Source: Lysobacterales bacterium (GTDB lineage: Bacteria > Pseudomonadota > Gammaproteobacteria > Xanthomonadales > SZUA-36). Taken from it: 60,303 bases of DNA. This document shows, piece after piece, positions 54,773 to 60,303 of the stretch. How positions within the stretch are numbered: position 1 is the stretch's first letter; every line of letters begins with the position of its first letter. The notes beneath the pieces were generated by a model, which did not search any database, was not told the DNA's origin, and was given only the letters and a program-made list of their open reading frames with translations. The DNA is taken from positions 1-60,303 of the forward strand of contig JABAAB010000085.1 in the NCBI GenBank assembly GCA_014238945.1, written 5' to 3'. Both the position numbers and the translations under genes were made by a program.

Positions 54773-56890
54773 ATGAAGATGCATTCGAGAAATCTGCTTG
54801 TTACTTTGGCTGTTGCAACGGGGCTGGCAGCCTCTCACGCTCTCCACGCCGGCGATGACCCCTACTTGTGGCTGGAAGGGGTTGACGATGAGAAGGCACT
54901 GGACTGGGTGCGGGCAGAAAACGAGGCCACCGCCAATCGTCTGAAGTCCGGACCCCTGTTTGATGAGCTTTACACGCAGGCCAGGTCCGTACTCAATTCC
55001 TCCTCGCGTCTGCCACAAATCAGCCAACGGGATGACTGGCTTTACAACTTCTGGCGGGATGAGAAAAATCCCCGGGGTATTTACCGTCGCACCACACTGG
55101 AGGGCTTTGCTGTCGATGAGCCCGAGTGGGAAGTGGTCATCGATATCGATGCGCTCAGCACGGCCGAGGACAAGCAATGGGTATTCAAGGGCATGAACTG
55201 TTTGCCAAAACACCCGGAAAATTGCCTGGTACGTCTGTCACCGGGTGGTGGTGACGCGGTGGTGACCCGCGAATTTAATTCGGTGACCCGCTCATTTGTG
55301 GAGGATGGATTCTACCTGCCCCTGGCCAAGGGAGGGGCGAGTTGGATTGACGCTGATTCACTGTATGTGTCCACGGATTTTGGCGACAACAGCATGACCG
55401 ATTCCGGTTACCCGCGTGTGACCAAGCTCTGGAAACGTGGCACACCGCTGGAACAGGCCGAAACGCTGCATGAAGGTGAAAAAGAAGATGTCTCGGTGAG
55501 TGCTGCCCACCTGCGCTCCGATGGCGGTGATATTGATATGGTCTTTGTTTCCAAGACTTTCTGGACCGCGGAGCGCTACCAGTTAAAAGACGGTAAGAAA
55601 TACCCGTTGGAACTGCCAGCTTCGGCCACCATCAACGGTGTTTTCCAGGGCCGACTGATCATCTCGCTGAAAGAGGACTGGCAACGAGAGGGCAAAACCT
55701 ACCCCCAGGGTGCGGTATTGATCTCTGATGCCTCGGCTCTGCACAATGAAGGTGAAGGCTCGCTGGAAACCCTGATCGAACCAAGCGATACCGCGGTCGT
55801 GCAATCGGTGGCCACCACCGACAGCAGTATCCTGGTGACCGTTCTTGAAAACGTACGCGGCAGGATCTACCGCTATCTGCCCGGGCCTGAGGGTCAGTGG
55901 GACAGGTCCATGGTGGCCTTCCCCGACAATGGTGCTTTATCGATCATCAGCACCGATGACGAGACGGGGAATTTCTTTGCCCGGTACGAGTCATTTACCA
56001 CTCCACCCGCACTTTATTTCACTGCGTCCAGCGACTGGCAACCACAGAAAATCAAGTCCCAGTCACCAAGCTTTGATGGCAGCCGCTATAAGACCGAACA
56101 ATTCTTTGCAACCTCGGCCGACGGCACCCTGGTCCCCTATTACGTGGTGATGGCAAAAGACACCCAACTGGATGGCAACAACCCAACACATATTTTTTCC
56201 TATGGTGGTTTCCGAAACTCACTGACACCATCTTATTCCGGCTCCTATGAAAACCTCTCGGGGGCTTATGGCAAGCTGTGGCTGGACCGTGGTGGTGTGT
56301 TCGTTTCCGCCAACATCCGTGGCGGTGGCGAATTTGGGCCCCGCTGGCACCAGGCTGCGCTGAAAGCCAACCGATTCAAGGCATTTGAAGATTTCGAGGC
56401 GGTGGCAGAGGACCTGATAAAACGCCGCATCACTTCACCCGAACACCTCGGTATTGAAGGTCGTTCCAATGGCGGTTTGCTGGTCGGGGTAACCTTGACA
56501 CGACGTCCGGATTTGTACGGTGCGGTGATATGCGGGGTACCGCTGCTGGATATGCAGCGCTATCACCTGTTACTGGCTGGTGCCAGCTGGATGGCTGAAT
56601 ATGGCGACCCCGATATTGCGGAAGAATGGGAATTTATCAGCAAATACTCGCCCTACCACAACCTGGCCAAAGACGTTGATTACCCGGCAGTCTTTTTCTA
56701 CACCTCAACACGCGATGACCGGGTCCACCCGGGCCATTCGCGTAAGATGGCGGCACGAATGAAGGAACTGGGACAGGAGATCTGGTATTACGAGAACCTG
56801 GAGGGCGGTCACGGTGGCTCCAGCACCAATGACCAGTTGGCTTACCGGATCGCGCTGGCGTACACCCATCTATGGACCCAGCTGAAATAG
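54773..56890 (+). CDS. prolyl oligopeptidase-family peptidase (S9)
   Basis: The 705-residue secreted peptidase has a signal peptide (LLVTLAVATGLAASHALHA), a beta-propeller half and a C-terminal alpha/beta hydrolase. The catalytic triad is Ser565 (GRSNGGLLVG), Asp in DDRVHPGH (648-649) and His680 (EGGHGG). It opens small peptides at Pro or similar residues in the periplasm or outside. GGVFVSANIRGGGEFGP supplies the usual oxyanion loop. It is a single gene. A second in-frame ATG lies two codons after the first. Confidence 0.92.
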   Translation: MKMHSRNLLVTLAVATGLAASHALHAGDDPYLWLEGVDDEKALDWVRAENEATANRLKSGPLFDELYTQARSVLNSSSRLPQISQRDDWLYNFWRDEKNPRGIYRRTTLEGFAVDEPEWEVVIDIDALSTAEDKQWVFKGMNCLPKHPENCLVRLSPGGGDAVVTREFNSVTRSFVEDGFYLPLAKGGASWIDADSLYVSTDFGDNSMTDSGYPRVTKLWKRGTPLEQAETLHEGEKEDVSVSAAHLRSDGGDIDMVFVSKTFWTAERYQLKDGKKYPLELPASATINGVFQGRLIISLKEDWQREGKTYPQGAVLISDASALHNEGEGSLETLIEPSDTAVVQSVATTDSSILVTVLENVRGRIYRYLPGPEGQWDRSMVAFPDNGALSIISTDDETGNFFARYESFTTPPALYFTASSDWQPQKIKSQSPSFDGSRYKTEQFFATSADGTLVPYYVVMAKDTQLDGNNPTHIFSYGGFRNSLTPSYSGSYENLSGAYGKLWLDRGGVFVSANIRGGGEFGPRWHQAALKANRFKAFEDFEAVAEDLIKRRITSPEHLGIEGRSNGGLLVGVTLTRRPDLYGAVICGVPLLDMQRYHLLLAGASWMAEYGDPDIAEEWEFISKYSPYHNLAKDVDYPAVFFYTSTRDDRVHPGHSRKMAARMKELGQEIWYYENLEGGHGGSSTNDQLAYRIALAYTHLWTQLK

Positions 56891-56907
56891 ATCGTTGATT
56901 TATTGAT

Positions 56908-56931
56908 CAAACCCTGGTGACCCGGGGTTTG
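56908..56931. terminator. possible hairpin between convergent genes
   Basis: CAAACCC and GGGTTTG form a seven-base stem around a ten-base loop, and GATC flanks on both sides can extend it imperfectly. It lies between the peptidase stop (56890) and the membrane protein stop (56947). No T-run follows. Confidence 0.4.
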
Positions 56932-56946
56932 AGATCCAACCCGGCT

Positions 56947-58005
56947 TCAATTTTCACTGCCATCCGGATCAAACACGACATCTTCGGAACGATCCTCCCA
57001 TTCGCGCCGGGCCAGTTCCTGCATATCCACGGCTCCATCACCCTCGTCCACTATTTCCAGACCCAGTAATGTCTCCAGGATGTCCTCAAGTGTCAGGATA
57101 CCCTGTGGATCACCGTATTCATCCACCACCAGGGCAATGTGTGACTCAATACGGATCAACTGGTTGAAGGCACGGGCCAGCGACAGGGTTTCCGGTAAGG
57201 CCGGCATATCCCGTTGATGGTCTTTGAGCGTACTGTCCTGTTTCCCTTGTGTATGCGCCTGCAGCAGGTCACCGCGCAGCACGAAGCCATTGACCTGGTC
57301 ATGGTCCTGCCCATACACCGGGATACGGGTAAACCCGACCTGGCCGTGATCTCGTACGTACTCCCCGACCGTCATTGTTTCAGATAGTGTGAACAGGACC
57401 GTACGGGGTGTCATCGCATCCCTGGTCTGGATATTTTGCAAACGCATCAGGTTTTTAAGAATCTCCGATTCCTGTTCCGCCAGCAATCCCTCGGTTGCGC
57501 TCAACTCTGCCATGGCAGCAAATTCGCTGCGGTTGAAACCACTCAGGGTGGGCCCTTCGGTCATACCACCGGTCAGCTTTTCGGCCATCAGGACAAATGG
57601 GTACAGCAACCAGACCAGTATCTTCAGGCTGTGTCCGGTAATTGGAGCCAGTTGGCGCCAGTAATGTGCTCCCAAAGTCTTGGGGATAATTTCAGAAAAT
57701 ATTAATATCAGCAGGGTCAAAATCGCCGATGCGATGCCCAGGTACGCGCTGCCGAACACCACCGCGGCCTGCGCACCTGCCCCTGCAGCACCCACAGTGT
57801 GGGCGATGGTGTTGAGTGTAAGTATCGCGGCAAGTGGCTTGTTCACATCGGCCCTGAGTTCCCTGAGAACCGGCCCGGCCGATTTCCCGTCTTTTTCAAG
57901 TACCGCAACATACGCCGGGGTGACACTGAGTATCACGGCTTCTGCGATGGAACACAGAAATGAAAATACCAGCGCAAACAGGACAAAAGTGATTAGCAGT
58001 AACAT
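56947..58005 (-). CDS. CNNM/CorC-type membrane protein with CBS domains
   Basis: The 352-residue protein has a DUF21 membrane part (VLFALVFSFLCSIAEAVILS; LILIFSEIIPKTLGAHYW; LVWLLYPFVLMAEKLTGGM) and two CBS domains (DAMTPRTVLFTLSETMTVGEY, then LVVDEYGDPQGILTLEDILET). The usual C-terminal CorC_HlyC domain is short or missing. Members affect magnesium or cobalt balance. It is a leftward single gene. Confidence 0.88.
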   Translation of the reverse strand: MLLLITFVLFALVFSFLCSIAEAVILSVTPAYVAVLEKDGKSAGPVLRELRADVNKPLAAILTLNTIAHTVGAAGAGAQAAVVFGSAYLGIASAILTLLILIFSEIIPKTLGAHYWRQLAPITGHSLKILVWLLYPFVLMAEKLTGGMTEGPTLSGFNRSEFAAMAELSATEGLLAEQESEILKNLMRLQNIQTRDAMTPRTVLFTLSETMTVGEYVRDHGQVGFTRIPVYGQDHDQVNGFVLRGDLLQAHTQGKQDSTLKDHQRDMPALPETLSLARAFNQLIRIESHIALVVDEYGDPQGILTLEDILETLLGLEIVDEGDGAVDMQELARREWEDRSEDVVFDPDGSEN

Positions 58006-58110
58006 AAGTCAGACCGGTTTTTCATTTTGAGGACAGCCGCTTGATCATCAGCTAAAAGTTCCCGGGATTCCAGTACTCATAAATTCTGCTTTAAAACGGA
58101 GGAATTGCAA

Positions 58111-58666
58111 TTAACCACCGACGTCTTCTTCATGTGGTTGCTCCTGTGGATCGTTCAGCGTCCTGTCCCTTTGGTGTAATTCCTCCGCGCCCTGGGCAAA
58201 ATTCCCCTCCCATGTCTGCCAATAGATGATTCCAATAATTATGATTAAAATCAAAGAGATGATAATCAGGCGATATCTTTTTCTCTGTCCTTTTTACCCG
58301 CGACCCGTGGGATTGGTCAGCGCTTCCATCTAAGCTCAATGCCTGTGGTGCAACCGTGAGGCAATATCCTTGTTTGGTAACCGTTTTAATGATGTCGGAA
58401 AGACCCGATTCACGCAGTTTGTAGATCGCATTGGTCAGCGCTATTTCGCCGCTGTAGTGGTTACCATCCCAGACCTTGTCGATCAGCACCTCGCGGCTAC
58501 AGGTCTGAGGGTGCGCTTCGACCAGCGCCACCGGCACCTGCAGGGTTTTATTTTGCCGGTTGGTCTCTTTGCCATTGACCAGCAGTTGATTACGGTCAGG
58601 AAAGACGGATACCGATCCCAGTTGAAATGGCGTTTCACCCATGCCTGTTCGCACCACCTTGTACAT
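58111..58666 (-). pseudogene. CadC-like winged-helix regulator with a frameshift
   Basis: The first ~120 residues are an OmpR/CadC-type winged helix (FQLGSVSVFPDRNQLLVNGK, then VLIDKVWDGN and KTVTKQGYCL). The frame then loses its membrane helix. Skipping one base in the A5 run (TTTTT on the plus strand, 58291-58295) restores RYRLIIISLILIIIIGIIYW and a charged tail ending at 58111. That is the normal membrane segment of a CadC-like protein. The in-frame product would end at 58130 with unrelated residues. It may be a true pseudogene, a sequencing error or slippage. The ATG is at 58666. It is divergent from the S41 peptidase. Confidence 0.65.
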
Positions 58667-58715
58667 CAATCATCCATTACATCCCTATCCAGAAGTTTTT
58701 GACCAGGACCCGTTT

Positions 58716-60065
58716 ATGAACCCATTCACTTCGCATCTTAAATCATTATGTCAGCTTGTTTGCACGAGGTCTAAGTTACTCCTGCTCACTTTGTTGGTCT
58801 GCCTGCCGGGCAGCACACTGCTGGGGGCGGACCTGACCGGCGCGCCGCCAGCCTTCATTGAAGAATCATATCGTATCCTCACACTGGCAAGCGACGATGC
58901 CTATGAGCAGCAGATCGGCGCGTTTTTTGAATGTGACGGTGCCAGCACGGCCGTATCAGCATTCACGTTTATGAGAGAGACTTCCCAGGGTTTCAAACCC
59001 GGCAGGCATATACTCAGCACAAATGGAAATACAGTATTTACTGCGCAACAGGCGAATGGTCGCATGGTGACACTCGGGATTGCCTACTCCGGACCCACGT
59101 CCTGTGACATCGAAGGTATTGATATGCGTCATTGCTTCCAGCAACCGGGAACCGCAGTTGATCCGCTGATGACGACCCAACAGGTCGATGCCGTCATTGG
59201 CATGCTTCGAAACGAGATAGAACAGGGCTATATTCTGAGTGACGTCGCAACCCGGTTCGGTGATTGGCTGAATACAGTTGATACACCATCCATGCGCATC
59301 AGCCAGGTCGGGCCGGCACATTACCTGACCCGGGCTTTTCGCGACCTGTCCAGTGACCGTCATTTCCAGGTCCACGCACCCGAGATGCTCCCCTGGGCAC
59401 AGCAGCACTGGGGTGAAAACAACGGTCACGGTCCAGCGGGTACGCCTGATGCCTGTACGCCCGGATTCTCATATGAAACCACGGGGGACAATATCGGACT
59501 GATCACCATTCACGAATTCCTGTCCGGCGATTGCGTGACAGAAACACTGAAGCAAGCCATGGAGGAACTTCAGCACACCAGGGCGCTGGTTGTGGATGTG
59601 CGGCTGAGGCAGGGGGGCGACGGCCTGCTGGTCGAAGAATTTATGGACTATCTCCACGGCAAACCCACGCTGATCTCGGTCGTCGAACGCCGTATTTCAG
59701 CCAGTGAGCTCAGTACCGAGGAGCGCTGGAGTGAACCCAGGGAGCTGAGTTCGGCCTATGCTCAAAAACCGGCGTACGTCCTCACCAGCAGTGGAACATT
59801 TTCTGCGGGTGAGGCCATCGCCAATGGTCTCAGGAACCGTGCAACAACGGTTGGTGAAACCACAGCAGGCGGAGGCCACGGAACCCGGTTGGTCTTGCTG
59901 CCTGATGACTTCTCGCTGGCCTTACCCTATGTCCGGGTAGTACCTTCCAGTGCCGGTGAAGGCTGGGAGGGCAGCGGCGTGACTCCGGATGTGGCCGTAA
60001 GCGCTAACGAGGCGCTGGAGCGTGCGGTACAGCTAAATAAGCAGGATTCCACGACCAGTCCCTGA
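58716..60065 (+). CDS. S41-family peptidase
   Basis: The start at 58716 (AGGA nine bases upstream) gives 449 residues with an export segment (LLLLTLLVCLPGSTLLGA). The C-terminal half has the S41 core: IGLITIHEFLSGDC, ALVVDVRLRQGGDGLLVE, and TSSGTFSAGEAIANGL with catalytic Ser363. VGETTAGGGHGTRLVL and ALPYVRVVPS follow. The family trims C-terminal or other peptides; a PDZ domain is not obvious. The first ~230 residues are of unknown type. It is divergent from the regulator, with 49 bases between the starts. Confidence 0.85.
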   Translation: MNPFTSHLKSLCQLVCTRSKLLLLTLLVCLPGSTLLGADLTGAPPAFIEESYRILTLASDDAYEQQIGAFFECDGASTAVSAFTFMRETSQGFKPGRHILSTNGNTVFTAQQANGRMVTLGIAYSGPTSCDIEGIDMRHCFQQPGTAVDPLMTTQQVDAVIGMLRNEIEQGYILSDVATRFGDWLNTVDTPSMRISQVGPAHYLTRAFRDLSSDRHFQVHAPEMLPWAQQHWGENNGHGPAGTPDACTPGFSYETTGDNIGLITIHEFLSGDCVTETLKQAMEELQHTRALVVDVRLRQGGDGLLVEEFMDYLHGKPTLISVVERRISASELSTEERWSEPRELSSAYAQKPAYVLTSSGTFSAGEAIANGLRNRATTVGETTAGGGHGTRLVLLPDDFSLALPYVRVVPSSAGEGWEGSGVTPDVAVSANEALERAVQLNKQDSTTSP

Positions 60066-60215
60066 ATATATTGTGTGGGGGCCACAGATGGTTAATGGTT
60101 CGGAACAAGACAACTTCCGCGGTTTATATGCGTTCTTTCTGTCGTGATGGTTTAAACTCTGCGCTTCACCAACCCACGCACATGGCTGAACGCGGCAAAA
60201 CAGGGAGGAATTGTC

Positions 60216-60303
60216 TTGAGACCATTGTTTGTCCTGATCCTGTTGACGATTTCCTGCTCATTGACCGCCGGCAACGGGACCGCATCTGAACTGTTAACAG
60301 CCA
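60216..60303 (+). CDS. 5' end of an exported protein (partial)
   Basis: TTG at 60216, preceded by GGGAGG with seven bases between, opens a frame to the window end. Its start (LRPLFVLILLTISCSLTAGN) is a signal peptide. Only 29 codons are visible, and the product is unknown. The spacing and leader make the TTG start credible. The 5' region 60066-60215 contains no other supported gene. Confidence 0.55.
   Translation, partial: MRPLFVLILLTISCSLTAGNGTASELLTA

Noticed and set aside
60071-60289. A 72-codon frame at the right end
   Set aside because: The TTG frame at 60216 has a leader and GGGAGG; the other reads across it without either.

Overview
The window reads as chromosomal DNA of a gammaproteobacterium, probably an aquatic or marine one. 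The reasons are a CTGT-N8-ACAG LexA box, Uup and KefF/G-KefC type genes, a LuxO/SypG-like sigma-54 regulator, many signal-peptide-bearing proteins, and a sulfatase and peptidases suited to polymer degradation. No rRNA, tRNA, CRISPR array, insertion sequence or phage gene was seen. The assignment is inference from gene content; the species cannot be named.

Layout. 1-2.3 kb: a gene cut by the left edge with a near-consensus SOS box, then two envelope proteins. 2.5-5.9 kb: a complete dTDP-L-rhamnose operon (rfbB-A-C-D). 6.2-11.9 kb: small secreted proteins, a sulfatase, a solute-binding lipoprotein and a frameshifted orphan gene. 12-18.7 kb: uup, then a MacB-like export operon (adaptor, ATPase, two permeases). 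19.1-36.4 kb: the most interesting block, signalling plus exopolysaccharide genes. 36.6-42.6 kb: a serine hydrolase with an extra C-terminal domain, a large PAS hybrid kinase and a TVP38-type membrane protein. 42.6-46.2 kb: a leftward operon with a membrane-anchored di-haem cytochrome c, a YkvI-like transporter, a small membrane protein, a soluble sugar dehydrogenase and a cut-off Tat leader. 46.3-50.5 kb: a hybrid kinase, a periplasmic protein and an outer-membrane barrel behind a strong sigma-54 promoter. 50.6-60.3 kb: a Kef-type K+/H+ antiporter with its flavoprotein partner, a serine hydrolase, a prolyl oligopeptidase, a CBS-domain membrane protein, a frameshifted CadC-like regulator and an S41 peptidase.

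The central block resembles the syp biofilm circuit of Vibrio fischeri in its parts, but they are arranged differently. It has a LuxO/SypG-like sigma-54 activator, a hybrid kinase ending in an HPt domain, a REC-PP2C phosphatase, a separate RsbW-like kinase, a STAS protein, a second hybrid kinase, and glycosyltransferases including two unusual fusions. Three TTGCA-N3-TGCAA dyads, the form of site reported for LuxO, lie 97-164 bp upstream of sigma-54 (-24/-12) promoters. These promoters precede the phosphatase/kinase pair, the STAS gene and a divergent pair of polysaccharide transcription units. I infer one regulon in which phosphorelay, sigma-54 and a partner switch together control surface polysaccharide. 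No sigma-B-type factor and no Wzx/Wzy/Wza export genes are visible, so the cluster is not a complete export pathway.
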